Notes: generated by a model from the letters alone, not told the origin. A DNA stretch of 55,644 bases from an uncultured Halanaerobiales bacterium (GCA_913055675.1 CAJXKY010000013.1:1-55644); one strand, 5' to 3'. Counted from the stretch's first letter, positions 17,270-26,424 are shown. Numbers and translations are program-made.

Positions 17270-18343
17270 ATGATGCAAAAAGAAGAAATTAAAGTGGAAG
17301 ATAAAACTAAAAATATAGGTTTTTTCGAAAAATATTTAACTGTATGGGTCGGAATTTGTATAGTTGCTGGTGTTATTATTGGGAGATTATGGCCGACTGT
17401 TCCAAACACTTTGAGTCAATGGGAATATGCTCAAGTTTCAATTCCTGTTGCAATATTAATTTGGTTTATGATTTATCCTATGATGGTTGAAATTGATTTT
17501 AGTAGTATTAAGGAAGCTAGTAAAAGGCCGAAGGGTTTAACTATAACATTAGTAACAAATTGGATTATAAAACCATTTACTATGTTCTTTTTCTCCTGGT
17601 TATTTCTAAGGGTTATATTTCAACCTTTTATCTCAGATGCCTTGAGTCAACAGTATGTCGCAGGGGCCATATTGTTAGGTGCTGCTCCCTGTACTGCAAT
17701 GGTTTTTGTATGGAGTTATTTGACTGATGGAGATCCTGCTTATACACTTATTCAGGTATCAATTAATGATGTTGTTTTGGTTTTTGCTTATGCACCTATA
17801 GTAATGTTTCTTTTGGGTTTAGGTCAGTTAAGTGTTCCATGGAATACTGTATTACTTTCTGTAATTTTATATGTGGTCGTTCCACTGGCCATGGGATATG
17901 TTTCTAGAAAATATATTTTAAAGAAAAAAGGAAAAGATTGGCTTGAAAATGTTTTTTTAAAAAAATTAGATAATGTAACTATAATAGGATTATTATTAAC
18001 TTTGATTATATTATTCTCATTTCAAGGTGATGTAATTGTAAATAATCCATTCCACATAGTCTTAATTGCTGTACCTTTAATCATACAAACTTTCTTTATT
18101 TTTACAATAGCTTACAGTTGGGCAAAGATATGGAAGGTTGAACATTCTGTAGCAGCTCCGGCTGCAATGATTGGTGCAAGCAACTTTTTTGAATTAGCAG
18201 TTGCAACTGCAATATCTGTGTTTGGTATAAGTTCAGGTGCTGCATTAGCCACTGTTGTTGGAGTATTAGTTGAAGTCCCAGTAATGTTAGGGTTAGTAGC
18301 TATAGCTAATAAAACAAGGCATTGGTTTCCGGAGAAGATTTAA
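17270..18343 (+). CDS. acr3: Arsenite efflux permease, ACR3 family
   Basis: 357 residues with about ten membrane helices. It has the conserved Cys in GAAPCTAMVFVWS, which ACR3 transporters need for As(III) transport, and the GASNFFELAVATAI motif near the end. It expels arsenite using the proton gradient. ATG 17270 (or 17273) follows GGAGGG; ATG 17258 precedes that site and is not used. It is co-transcribed with arsR. No arsenate reductase gene is seen here. Confidence 0.93.
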   Translation: MMQKEEIKVEDKTKNIGFFEKYLTVWVGICIVAGVIIGRLWPTVPNTLSQWEYAQVSIPVAILIWFMIYPMMVEIDFSSIKEASKRPKGLTITLVTNWIIKPFTMFFFSWLFLRVIFQPFISDALSQQYVAGAILLGAAPCTAMVFVWSYLTDGDPAYTLIQVSINDVVLVFAYAPIVMFLLGLGQLSVPWNTVLLSVILYVVVPLAMGYVSRKYILKKKGKDWLENVFLKKLDNVTIIGLLLTLIILFSFQGDVIVNNPFHIVLIAVPLIIQTFFIFTIAYSWAKIWKVEHSVAAPAAMIGASNFFELAVATAISVFGISSGAALATVVGVLVEVPVMLGLVAIANKTRHWFPEKI

Positions 18344-18370
18344 ATATTAATAGTAAAATATATAATCTTT

Positions 18371-18408
18371 AACCGCTCTATAATTTAATTATTATAGGGC
18401 GGTTTTTC
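18371..18408 (+). terminator. Terminator after acr3
   Basis: A fourteen-base stem, 18371-18384 with 18391-18404 (one G-U pair), a 6-base loop, then TTTTC. Confidence 0.85.
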
Positions 18409-18446
18409 AATTGTAATTGATTTTAGGCTAATAATATGTTAATCTA

Positions 18447-18470
18447 ATATTAGTTAACGATAACTAACAT
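18447..18470. promoter_or_regulatory. Inverted repeat, candidate operator of the TetR gene
   Basis: ATATTAGTTA (18447-18456) and TAACTAACAT (18461-18470) are inverted copies with one mismatch around ACGA. The site lies about 40 bases before the tetR start and immediately upstream of a TATAAT (18472-18477). This is typical of TetR autoregulation. Confidence 0.6.
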
Positions 18471-18509
18471 ATATAATAAATTATTATATATTGTATAAGG
18501 AGGATAATT

Positions 18510-19097
18510 ATGCCGAGGAAAACGACAGCTGAAAGAAAAAAAGAGGTTATAGAGATAACCAAAAAAATAATCTATGAAAAAGGGTTTTATAAATTGACTA
18601 TAAGGAATATAGCGAATAGAATGAATATTTCTGAAGCAGCGATTTATCGTCATTTTGATGGTAAAGAAGATATTATTGATCAATTAACAGATTTAGTTTT
18701 TTCTGAGGGTTGTTCATTATATTTCGATGATAAAGATAATCCTGTAGAAACATTAAAAAAGTTTATTGATAAACAAATAGTATTTTTTGAAAATAATCCT
18801 TATCTATCAATTATTAGTTTTCAGGATGATATGTTTAGAGAATATCCCACAATAAAGGAAAAATTTATCAACCATCAAAAGGAAAGAGAAAATGAAATAA
18901 ATAATTTAATTAAAAAGGGTATTAAACAAAATTTAATTAAAAACAAGGTGAATCCTGAGGCGTTTGCATCATTATATATGGGGAGTATAAGAATAACGGT
19001 TTTAAAATGGAAAAACAGTAATTTTAAGTATTCTTTAAATGATAAATTACAAGAAATCAAGAAAGAATTATTTAAATATCTAGAAGGTGATTATTAA
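18510..19097 (+). CDS. TetR-family regulator of the permease pair
   Basis: 195 residues. The N-terminal helix-turn-helix has YEKGFYKLTIRNIANRMNIS followed by EAAIYRHFDGKEDI. The C-terminal helical domain has no recognisable ligand signature. Its stop codon is directly followed by the start of the first permease half. An inverted repeat overlaps its promoter region, so it probably represses its own operon until an unknown ligand, perhaps an arsenical given the neighbours, binds. Confidence 0.85.
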   Translation: MPRKTTAERKKEVIEITKKIIYEKGFYKLTIRNIANRMNISEAAIYRHFDGKEDIIDQLTDLVFSEGCSLYFDDKDNPVETLKKFIDKQIVFFENNPYLSIISFQDDMFREYPTIKEKFINHQKERENEINNLIKKGIKQNLIKNKVNPEAFASLYMGSIRITVLKWKNSNFKYSLNDKLQEIKKELFKYLEGDY

Positions 19098-19574
19098 ATG
19101 GTAGCTTGGATTATTAATATATCAACAATTTTATTATTTATCTATACGATCATAAAAGATAAAGAAAAGGCTAAAAAAGCTTTTGTTAAATCAATTATTA
19201 AGTTTTTAAATCTATTACCAATGATGATTGTTATAATCGTATTGATAGGATTAATATTTGGGTTTATTCCCCCTGAGTTAATTAAAAGCTATCTTGGATC
19301 TAATGATAATATACTTCAAGTAGTAGCTGCAGCCATTTTTGGTGCAATAACTTTAATCCCGAGTTTAGTAGCGTTACCACTGGCAGGTTCATTAGTAGAA
19401 GCTGGTGCTTCTTATACACCTATTGCTGCCTTTATAACTACCTTAACTATGGTGGGGTTTGTTACATTACCTATTGAATTAAAAGAACTAGGTAAAAAAT
19501 TAACTATATTAAGAAATGTATTTGCTTTCATATTTGCAATTATTATTTCACTTATTATTGGGGTGTTAATGTAA
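19098..19574 (+). CDS. Half-size membrane permease, N-terminal half (ArsP/DUF318-like)
   Basis: 158 residues with about four hydrophobic helices. Motifs such as IPPELIKSYLG and LPLAGSLVEAGASY resemble the first half of predicted permeases of the ArsP/DUF318 group. The next gene supplies a matching second half, so the two probably assemble into one transporter. ArsP itself exports trivalent organoarsenicals; the nearby arsR-acr3 genes make a metalloid substrate plausible but unproven. Translation is coupled both ways: it begins right after tetR and its TAATG stop overlaps the next start. Confidence 0.6.
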   Translation: MVAWIINISTILLFIYTIIKDKEKAKKAFVKSIIKFLNLLPMMIVIIVLIGLIFGFIPPELIKSYLGSNDNILQVVAAAIFGAITLIPSLVALPLAGSLVEAGASYTPIAAFITTLTMVGFVTLPIELKELGKKLTILRNVFAFIFAIIISLIIGVLM

Positions 19575-20128
19575 TGGAGACACAAAATATTAAAATTGAA
19601 AATAAAATCAAAAATGGTTTGATAAAATTAGCAAAGTATTTAATGGTTATTATAGTAATACTTTTTAGTCTTTATTATTTTTTCCCCACTAAAATTACAG
19701 CTGGTTTAGATATTTCTGCTAATTATGGAATCGAAATGATAGCCATATTTCCTGCTGTTATAGTCTTAATGGGTTTAGCAGATGTTTGGATACCAAAATC
19801 ATTAATTAACAAATATCTTGGTGAAGAGTCTGGTATTAAAGGTATTATATTATCGATTATTATGGGTACTTTACCAACTGGCCCTGTATATATTGCATTT
19901 CCCATAGCGGCAGAATTATTAAGAAAAAAAGCACGGATAAGTAATGTAATGATCTTTTTGGGAGTTTGGGCCTCTTCAAAAATCCCACAAGTAGGGGTTG
20001 AAATAAATTTTCTAGGCTTTAAATTTGCAATGCTGAGATTAGTATTTACTTTAATATCATTAATTATTATTGGATATTTAATTGAATATATTATCAATGA
20101 AAAAGGAAAAAGAGAGGCCGAAGTTTAA
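19574..20128 (+). CDS. Half-size membrane permease, C-terminal half (ArsP/DUF318-like)
   Basis: 184 residues with about five hydrophobic helices. Conserved stretches are NKYLGEESGIKGIILS, GTLPTGPVYIAFPIA and VWASSKIPQVGVE, typical of the second half of the predicted-permease family. It overlaps the first half gene by one base. Its last codons lie inside the terminator palindrome. The substrate is unknown. Confidence 0.62.
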   Translation: METQNIKIENKIKNGLIKLAKYLMVIIVILFSLYYFFPTKITAGLDISANYGIEMIAIFPAVIVLMGLADVWIPKSLINKYLGEESGIKGIILSIIMGTLPTGPVYIAFPIAAELLRKKARISNVMIFLGVWASSKIPQVGVEINFLGFKFAMLRLVFTLISLIIIGYLIEYIINEKGKREAEV

Positions 20129-20139
20129 ACTTCGGCCTC
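20114..20139. terminator. Bidirectional terminator overlapping the permease stop codon
   Basis: GAGGCCGAAGTTT (20114-20126) is followed immediately by its perfect reverse complement (20127-20139). The minus strand has a T-rich tail, favouring termination of the pirin gene. The stop codon TAA lies at the centre. Confidence 0.8.
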
Positions 20140-20146
20140 CTTAATA

Positions 20147-20878
20147 TTATTCTACAAAAGAACCTTTTATATTAATTTCTTGATTCAATGGTTTACCGGT
20201 TATAAGAAGAAATCTAGATTTTTCTTTAGATTCAATAATTACTTTCTCAATTTCTTCAAAGAGAAATGCATTACTTTCATTTAAATTATTATTATTTATT
20301 TTAATAGATCCTTGGACCATATATATTAAACCTTGATGGTTTTTATTTATTTTTTGTTCATATTTATAATCTTTATTAAGTTCAATATCCAGGTATTCTA
20401 CTTCAGTATTCAAATCAATCGATATATTTTTCCCTAATACCTTTCTAATATTAATTTCTTCATCATCTTTTATAATTTTATTTTCTTTCAATTGTTGATA
20501 AGTTGGATCAGAATTTTTCATATTTTTAGGTAAATTAACCCAAAGTTGAATTCCATGACTGTAACCTGTTTTACCAGGTTTTTCAGAGTGAATAATACTT
20601 TTCCCAGCATTAAAGGTTTGAAGTCCTCCAGTACTTAACTCACTTTTATTTCCTAAATTATCTTCGTGAACAAATGATCCTTCTAACATATAAGTTATAG
20701 CTTCAAAACCTCGGTGTTCATGTTTGGGAAAACTAGCTGGACTTTCAACAAAAAATTCATCCATGAGTACAAAGGGATCGTGATGTTTTGGATAATTCCT
20801 AGATGGGAATAACCTTTTTACTGTGGCGCCTTGACCTTCTCCCATTTCTTTACTTTCTATTATTTGAATATTTTTCAT
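20147..20878 (-). CDS. Pirin-family cupin protein
   Basis: 243 residues, two cupin domains. The N-terminal metal-binding cupin shows HHDPF, KHEHRGFEAITYMLEG and VHEDNLGN, which supply the His and Glu ligands, and then GGLQTFNAG. The C-terminal cupin is more diverged. Bacterial pirins are iron-binding proteins; some have quercetinase activity and others regulate metabolic enzymes. The start codon is at 20878 with GAGGTGATT upstream. The gene is transcribed alone, away from the unknown gene at 21033. Confidence 0.88.
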   Translation of the reverse strand: MKNIQIIESKEMGEGQGATVKRLFPSRNYPKHHDPFVLMDEFFVESPASFPKHEHRGFEAITYMLEGSFVHEDNLGNKSELSTGGLQTFNAGKSIIHSEKPGKTGYSHGIQLWVNLPKNMKNSDPTYQQLKENKIIKDDEEINIRKVLGKNISIDLNTEVEYLDIELNKDYKYEQKINKNHQGLIYMVQGSIKINNNNLNESNAFLFEEIEKVIIESKEKSRFLLITGKPLNQEINIKGSFVE

Positions 20879-20929
20879 TTTAATCACCTCGAGAATTTAT
20901 ATTATTTATCTTATATTTAGATTAATTTT

Positions 20930-20957
20930 ATAATATTAAAAGTATATATTCAGTCAA
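20930..20957 (-). promoter_or_regulatory. Promoter for the pirin gene
   Basis: On the minus strand TTGACT (20957-20952), 16 bases and TATTAT (20935-20930), about 55 bases before the start codon. Confidence 0.55.
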
Positions 20958-20962
20958 ATAAC

Positions 20963-20991
20963 TTACTATTATATGGGGAATTTGTTATAAT
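20963..20991 (+). promoter_or_regulatory. Extended -10 promoter for the gene at 21033
   Basis: TTACTA (20963-20968), 17 bases and TATAAT (20986-20991) preceded by TGT, an extended -10 element. It lies back to back with the pirin promoter. Confidence 0.65.
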
Positions 20992-21032
20992 GTATTTGTA
21001 AAGATGAAATATATTAGTAAGGGGGAGACATC

Positions 21033-22154
21033 ATGTATTCAAAATTAGGGGAAGCAATTATTGGGAATGACAAAGAAGAGGTAAAAAATATTATTTCAAA
21101 TCTTAAAGAAAAGGATATAAATTTAACCAATTTTGTTGATGAATTTGCTTCAATTATGTTAATGGAAGCAAATTTATCGTACGGCAACTTTCATTTTATA
21201 AAGATGGCATTGTTTTTAAGGGAATTATCTATTAAAGGTTTTTTCACTAAGGAGACAGAAAAAGAACTTATTAATCTTTTGTCATTAAATATGACAGAAA
21301 GACACTTTGTGAAAGTTGAAGCTTATAGGCTTGGATATATGGAAGAAGCAGCAGATCAAAATACTATTAAAAAGATGGTAAAAGAATTGGATAATGGTAA
21401 TTCTCATAATGCTTATTATTATAGTCTAGGACTCTTAAAATATAAGCCGGAAGCATTAAGAAACAATTTACTTTCACTTGGAACCGAGTCTTTATCAGAA
21501 TCTTTAGGACATAGTTTTTCTTGTTTTTATCCTGTCTTAAGAGATCTCATGGTTGAAAATTCTCGTCATGATACTAACTCTTTATTTAGTTATATTTTAT
21601 ATTTATCTCGTTTTGATTATGATGGTGAAGTACATATCCAATATGATAAGGATAGTTTTAGTAATGTTTCAAATTTAATGGAGATTTGTTCGTCAGGTGA
21701 AGGTATAGTTAATCTTCATCATATGATTACTCTGACTATATATTTATTATGGGAAAAAGATGAAATTAACGGTGATTACATTCCATATCATAATTTTAAT
21801 AATTGGATTGGAACTAAAAATGTAGATGAAAAGCAGAAAGAAAAAGTTTTAAATATGCAAAAAGAAATGGACCTACCAGAAAATTTCCTTGATTTTGAAA
21901 ATATCTTTTCCCTCAACGCTTTAGATGCTTCTTTACCAATTTATTTTAAATTATTAGAAGATGATTATACAGCTGCAGTAGACTGGATGTTTCGATTATA
22001 TACAACCTACTATAATCCAAAGTGGGATCCTCATTATTTTACAAGTCTATATTCAGCTTTAAAATTATATAAGATGGATAAGAGCGAAAAGAAAACACCT
22101 TCCAAAATGGCCATTTATCAAGCTTTAAGATATTTTGCTCAGAGGATAGTTTAA
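21033..22154 (+). CDS. Uncharacterised helical protein
   Basis: 373 residues, cytoplasmic, no signal peptide. It is predominantly helical in appearance, with several His-containing segments such as SHNAYYYSLGLLKY (about residue 126), GHSFSCFYPVLRDLM (about 160) and LHHMITLTIYLLWE (about 230). The spread of histidines recalls helical oxidase or heme-handling folds (for example questin-oxidase-like), but I cannot make a safe assignment. It has its own promoter and a shared terminator, and starts with ATG after AAGGGGGAG. Codon use looks like its neighbours. Confidence 0.7.
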   Translation: MYSKLGEAIIGNDKEEVKNIISNLKEKDINLTNFVDEFASIMLMEANLSYGNFHFIKMALFLRELSIKGFFTKETEKELINLLSLNMTERHFVKVEAYRLGYMEEAADQNTIKKMVKELDNGNSHNAYYYSLGLLKYKPEALRNNLLSLGTESLSESLGHSFSCFYPVLRDLMVENSRHDTNSLFSYILYLSRFDYDGEVHIQYDKDSFSNVSNLMEICSSGEGIVNLHHMITLTIYLLWEKDEINGDYIPYHNFNNWIGTKNVDEKQKEKVLNMQKEMDLPENFLDFENIFSLNALDASLPIYFKLLEDDYTAAVDWMFRLYTTYYNPKWDPHYFTSLYSALKLYKMDKSEKKTPSKMAIYQALRYFAQRIV

Positions 22155-22227
22155 AAAAACACAAAAACATCTATAATACTAAAATAAATTTTGAAGGTAA
22201 GAAAACAACTATATATAATAAGAGAAA

Positions 22228-22266
22228 AGGGTTCTGAATAAGTTTGAATTACTTATCCAGAACCCT
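22228..22266. terminator. Convergent terminator hairpin
   Basis: 22228-22243 pairs with 22251-22266 over 15 of 16 positions (one A-C mismatch) around a 7-base loop. It separates the unknown gene and htrA. The T-rich tail is better on the minus strand. Confidence 0.7.
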
Positions 22267-22321
22267 AATCTGTTTTAAAAAAGTATCTTGTTGTCTGAAT
22301 AAATTTTAATAACTTTTGTCC

Positions 22322-23458
22322 TTAAAATTCATTTGCTAAATCGGCTGGCTTTTTACCAATTTCAGCAAATAATATTTCCGAACTACCATCTCTAATTATT
22401 TTAATCATAATTGTTTCCCCAATACCATTATTATCAATAATATTTGAAATTTCATCTATATTTTTAATTGGTTTTTCATCAATTTCTTTAATTATATCAT
22501 ATTGTTGTAATCCCGCTTCTGCAGCTGGGCTATCTTTAATAACTTCGTGAACCATAACACCTTGTTTATTATCTAATTTAAAGTAACTTTGTACTTTATC
22601 AGTAACAGGACCATATACTATACCTAACCAAGGCCTTCTAATTTCTCCTTTGGTTTTTAGATCATCTATATATCCTTTCACTTCATTAATTGGAATTGCA
22701 AATCCGATACCTTGACCTCTCCGACTTACAGCAGTGTTGATACCAATTACTTCTCCATTAATGTTCAAGAGAGGTCCCCCACTATTACCTGGATTAATAG
22801 CTGCATCAGTTTGAATTAAGTTTTTATAAGTTCTAGATGGTCCTCTGTTAGTAGGAATTTGAATAGGACGACCTAAGGCACTAATAACACCGGTTGTTAC
22901 TGTATGGCTTAATCCAAATGGATTACCAATTGCAATTGTCCAATTACCAGGTTTTAATTCATTAGAATTTCCTAATGGGATAGGATTTAAACTTTTATCT
23001 ACCTCTACTTTCAAAATTGCTAAATCAAGACTGTAATCTGCCCAAACCTGTTCTGCAGGTATAGGTTCTTCAAAACCATTAATGGTGACATTAATTTCTT
23101 TTGCATTGTGAACTACATGCTCATTTGTAATTATATATCCATCTTCAGTTACAACAAAACCACTACCATATCCTTCTCTTACTCTAGGCTGTTGTTCAGG
23201 CAATTGTTCACCGAAAAAGTATTCGTAAAATTCTTCGTCGTAATAATAAGGCATATTACCATTAGAAACTTCTATCTTTGAAGTTACTTTTACTACTCCT
23301 GAATCTACTTCTGAAGCAATTTCACTAAATATATTATTTGGCCTTACAGTGTCCTGACCTTCTTCTTGAGCCGCTACACCAGTTGAAATTAATCCGATTA
23401 ATACAATTGAAAATGTAATCATTAATAGGGTTTTAGGAACTGAATTTATTTTTCTCAT
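22322..23458 (-). CDS. HtrA/DegP-like serine protease with one PDZ domain
   Basis: 378 residues. It has an N-terminal signal/anchor segment (residues about 8-30), then a trypsin-like domain with the triad His (TNEHVVHNA), Asp (DYSLDLAIL) and Ser (GNSGGPL). One PDZ domain follows (GVMVHEVIKDSPAAEAGLQQYD). HtrA proteases degrade or refold damaged envelope proteins outside the membrane. The single PDZ and single anchor resemble the DegS/HtrA forms of Firmicutes. It is a monocistronic gene with a clear promoter. Confidence 0.93.
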   Translation of the reverse strand: MRKINSVPKTLLMITFSIVLIGLISTGVAAQEEGQDTVRPNNIFSEIASEVDSGVVKVTSKIEVSNGNMPYYYDEEFYEYFFGEQLPEQQPRVREGYGSGFVVTEDGYIITNEHVVHNAKEINVTINGFEEPIPAEQVWADYSLDLAILKVEVDKSLNPIPLGNSNELKPGNWTIAIGNPFGLSHTVTTGVISALGRPIQIPTNRGPSRTYKNLIQTDAAINPGNSGGPLLNINGEVIGINTAVSRRGQGIGFAIPINEVKGYIDDLKTKGEIRRPWLGIVYGPVTDKVQSYFKLDNKQGVMVHEVIKDSPAAEAGLQQYDIIKEIDEKPIKNIDEISNIIDNNGIGETIMIKIIRDGSSEILFAEIGKKPADLANEF

Positions 23459-23482
23459 ATTATATTACCCTCCTTTATTTTT

Positions 23483-23511
23483 AATATAATGTTTTTTTCT
23501 CCATTAGTCAA
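23483..23511 (-). promoter_or_regulatory. Promoter for htrA
   Basis: On the minus strand TTGACT (23511-23506), 17 bases and TATATT (23488-23483), 25 bases before the start codon. No CIRCE-type repeat is visible near it. Confidence 0.7.
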
Positions 23512-23679
23512 GTTATTTTCTAATTATAAAATAAAGGATAAATATAAGAGAAATATGTGATAAATATAAAAAAAAATGAAATTGTATTATATGAAAACAA
23601 AGGTATTTTAGAACTTGTTTGAACAATGAAGAGAAGCAAACAGAATATTTTAAAAAATGTGTTAATTTTGTAATTTAAC

Positions 23680-23709
23680 TTGAATTATAATACTATTTAT
23701 ATATATAAT
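23680..23709 (+). promoter_or_regulatory. Probable promoter of the 23.8-28.0 kb operon
   Basis: TTGAAT (23680-23685), 18 bases and TATAAT (23704-23709). The 330-base gap 23459-23788 otherwise holds only the htrA promoter, AT-rich DNA and the operator-like site at 23724. Confidence 0.5.
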
Positions 23710-23723
23710 AATATCAAGTGAAA

Positions 23724-23739
23724 TATTAACATGTTACAT
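23724..23739. promoter_or_regulatory. Operator-like site, copy 1
   Basis: TATTAACATGTTACAT matches 13 of 16 positions of the perfect palindrome at 28145-28160. It sits just downstream of the predicted -10 box, a typical repressor position. The TGTAAC half-site resembles those of LacI-family regulators. Confidence 0.55.
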
Positions 23740-23788
23740 ACAGGAGATATAAATGATTTTCATTATAATTATTTAGAAAGGAGCGGTT

Positions 23789-24958
23789 ATGGAGAAAAGT
23801 AATAATATTATTGAGTCTATTCAGGAGTTTATTCAGATTCCTTCTTATTCTAGGAATGAAAAGAGAGCAGCTCAATATCTTATGGATTTAATGGAAAAAT
23901 TAAATTATGATGAAGTTAATTATGATGAATGGGGTAATGTGATCGGATTTATTGAGGGAAAAAGTGAAGAAACCGTATTATTCGATGGACATATAGATAC
24001 TGTAAAGGTTGATAATCAAAAAGATTGGGAAAATAACCCCTTTGAAGCTGTGATAAAAAAAGATAGAATTTATGGTAGAGGAACTTCTGATATGAAAGCT
24101 GCATTGATTATAATGGTGTATGCAGCATCTACCTTTATAAAAAACAGCAGTTTAGAAAAGAATATTGTAGTAACCGGGACAGTTCAAGAAGAACTTTACG
24201 AAGGAGTGTCTCAGGCAAAAGTTATTGAAGAAATAGAACCAGATTTAGTAGTTATAGGTGAAGCTAGCAATTTAAATTTATGTATTGGACAGCGTGGAAG
24301 AGCAGAACTTAAATTAAAAACCTTAGGTAAAAATGCTCATTCTTCTAATCCAAAATTAGGAGTTAATGCGGTCACGAAAATGACAAAATTATTGAATAAG
24401 ATTGATATTCTTGAAATAGTAGAAGATGAGGATTTGGGAGAAGGAATATTAGAAGTAGTTGATATAAAGTCCAAACCATATCCAGGTCATTCAGTTGTGC
24501 CACATGAATGCACTGTCACAATTGATAGGAGATTACTGCCTGAAGAAAATAAGAAATCTGTATTAAAGCCTATAAATGATCTAATTACTGAAATAAAAAG
24601 GAAAGACAATCAATTTATAGCTGAAGTTGAGATAGCAGTTGCTGAGGACGTTACTCACCAAGGAAAAATTTTTAAGACAGAAAAGTTTTTTCCAGGATGG
24701 AAATATAATGTTAAAGATAATTATATTCAAAATATATTAAAAGGACTTAATAATAATGGTTTAAATACAGAGATAGATTATTATTCCTTTTGTACTAATG
24801 GTAGTCAATCTGCTGGCAAAAAAAATATTCCTACTATTGGATATGGTCCGTCACAAGAAGGGTTGGCTCATATGGTAGATGAGTATATCGAAATTAATCA
24901 GATAGATAAGGCATATCAAGGATATATTAGTATAATAGAAACTTTTTTAAAGGGTTAA
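23789..24958 (+). CDS. M20-family metallohydrolase, YgeY-like
   Basis: 389 residues. Metal ligands of the M20 family are visible: FDGHIDTV, GRGTSDMKAA, TVQEE, VIGEAS and a C-terminal GLAHMVDE. The pattern QRGRAELKL, with NGSQSAGKKNIPTIGYGP in the C-terminal part, is closest to YgeY, a hydrolase group named for its frequent link to selenium and purine-type gene clusters. It probably hydrolyses an amide or acylated amine; the substrate is unknown. It is first in a five-gene operon with a promoter and operator-like site upstream. Confidence 0.8.
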   Translation: MEKSNNIIESIQEFIQIPSYSRNEKRAAQYLMDLMEKLNYDEVNYDEWGNVIGFIEGKSEETVLFDGHIDTVKVDNQKDWENNPFEAVIKKDRIYGRGTSDMKAALIIMVYAASTFIKNSSLEKNIVVTGTVQEELYEGVSQAKVIEEIEPDLVVIGEASNLNLCIGQRGRAELKLKTLGKNAHSSNPKLGVNAVTKMTKLLNKIDILEIVEDEDLGEGILEVVDIKSKPYPGHSVVPHECTVTIDRRLLPEENKKSVLKPINDLITEIKRKDNQFIAEVEIAVAEDVTHQGKIFKTEKFFPGWKYNVKDNYIQNILKGLNNNGLNTEIDYYSFCTNGSQSAGKKNIPTIGYGPSQEGLAHMVDEYIEINQIDKAYQGYISIIETFLKG

Positions 24959-25047
24959 CTCTTTTTAAAAAGATATAAAGATTATATGGTAGGACAAAGG
25001 CCCTAAATGAAAATTTTAAATAAAATAATTGAAAAGTAGGTGTTAAA

Positions 25048-25395
25048 ATGGAATTTAAAAAATTTAGTAATAAAATTGCTGTAGAACAGCTAGTTTTTAA
25101 GGTAAAAAAAGAAAAGGTTGATGAATTTATAGAGTTGGATCAAAAAATTTGGACCGAAGAATTAGCCAAATGGCCGGGCTTTTTAGGCAAAGAAATATGG
25201 ATAAGTGAATCTACACCTGTAGAAATTATTACAACTGTTTATTGGCGTTCATTAAAAGAGTGGAAGTCAATTGATCATGAGAAATTAAGAGAAACAGACC
25301 AAAAATTTAAAAAGGCTTTAGGGGAAAATAACTTTGAACTTTATAGAGAATTACATAATGAAAAACAGTTTTTTAAAGTAGCAGAATATAAATAA
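25048..25395 (+). CDS. TIGR03792-like small protein (dimeric alpha/beta-barrel)
   Basis: 115 residues with the family pattern VEQLVFKV, then DQKIWTEELAKWPGFLGKEIW and VYWRSLKEWKSI. This fits the small ABM-like family TIGR03792. The fold is a dimeric ferredoxin-like barrel used by monooxygenases, heme-handling proteins and isomerases. No function is established. It lies 89 bases after the YgeY-like gene and 18 before the RibD-like gene. Confidence 0.6.
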   Translation: MEFKKFSNKIAVEQLVFKVKKEKVDEFIELDQKIWTEELAKWPGFLGKEIWISESTPVEIITTVYWRSLKEWKSIDHEKLRETDQKFKKALGENNFELYRELHNEKQFFKVAEYK

Positions 25396-25413
25396 AATAA
25401 GGAGAGATTTTAA

Positions 25414-26397
25414 ATGGCACAAAAATTTACGTCAGAATATCCCAAAATAGATTATGATTACGATAAAATTAATTTAGACAGGATCTTCGAAAATGAAAAA
25501 CTTAAAAACTATCCAAATAATGGAATTCAAACTAAAGAAGCTAAAAAAGTATACGGAAAATTAAAGTTTCCGTCTTTGCCCAAAAACCGGACCTACACAA
25601 TGGCTTCGTTTGTGACTTCAATAGATGGTAAAGTTGCTTATCTTGATGATCCTGCCGGTCCTATTGTTGCAAAGAGTAATCGTTTAGATCCTCAAGGTGC
25701 TGAAGCCGATTTCTGGATTTTAAATTTAATGAGGGCAAATTGTGATGCTATTTTTGCTGGTGCAGTTACACTTCAAAAAGAACCAGATGGGACAGTTTGT
25801 ATTTTTGATGAAGGATTAGAAGAAGCAAGAATTAAAAATGGTTTAAAAGCTGTTCCATGGGTTGTAATCTGTTCCTTAGATGGTACTGATATTCCTTTTG
25901 ATGATAAAGTTATTAAAGAACAAGAGGTAATATTTAATACTTCACCTGAAGGCTTAAAATATATAGAAAATAATATGTCAAAAGATTATTTTTCTGTAGG
26001 TCCATTTAACAGTATAGAGGAATATAATAATGAAAGGTTAAAAGAACTATTTATAAAGAATAAAGGAAAAAAGATTCCCATTATAGCAACCGGGGAAGGT
26101 AAAAAAACGAATTCTGAAGTACTACTTCATATATTAAAGTTATGGGGTATTGATAAAGCTATGGTTGAATCACCTTCATATTTCCACAGTTTGTTAAGAG
26201 AAGAATTATTAGATGAAGCTACTTTAAATTATTCCTGTGTTTATATAGGTGATCAAGCTGTTGGTCTAGGAAAAGGAATGAGACCATTTACTTCCAAGAA
26301 ACATCCCCACACTGAAATGCTAACTATTCATAGTCATTCTCCTAGTTTCTTTTATTTTCGCCATAAGTTCATTTATGAAGAGGAATCCAATAAATAA
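25414..26397 (+). CDS. RibD C-terminal/dihydrofolate reductase-like reductase
   Basis: 327 residues. ASFVTSIDGKVAY with LMRANCDAIFAGAVTL is the N-terminal signature of the RibD_C reductase fold. A C-terminal part holds the acid-rich segment MVESPSYFHSLLREELLDE. The family reduces pteridine- or pyrimidine-like substrates with NAD(P)H. It is longer than stand-alone RibD_C reductases (about 220), with about 60 extra N-terminal residues. The context (flavodoxin, methyltransferase) suggests a redox role in a small catabolic pathway. The substrate is unknown. Confidence 0.72.
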   Translation: MAQKFTSEYPKIDYDYDKINLDRIFENEKLKNYPNNGIQTKEAKKVYGKLKFPSLPKNRTYTMASFVTSIDGKVAYLDDPAGPIVAKSNRLDPQGAEADFWILNLMRANCDAIFAGAVTLQKEPDGTVCIFDEGLEEARIKNGLKAVPWVVICSLDGTDIPFDDKVIKEQEVIFNTSPEGLKYIENNMSKDYFSVGPFNSIEEYNNERLKELFIKNKGKKIPIIATGEGKKTNSEVLLHILKLWGIDKAMVESPSYFHSLLREELLDEATLNYSCVYIGDQAVGLGKGMRPFTSKKHPHTEMLTIHSHSPSFFYFRHKFIYEEESNK

Positions 26398-26424
26398 AAT
26401 TTAAAAACTGTGAGGAGGGCCTAA

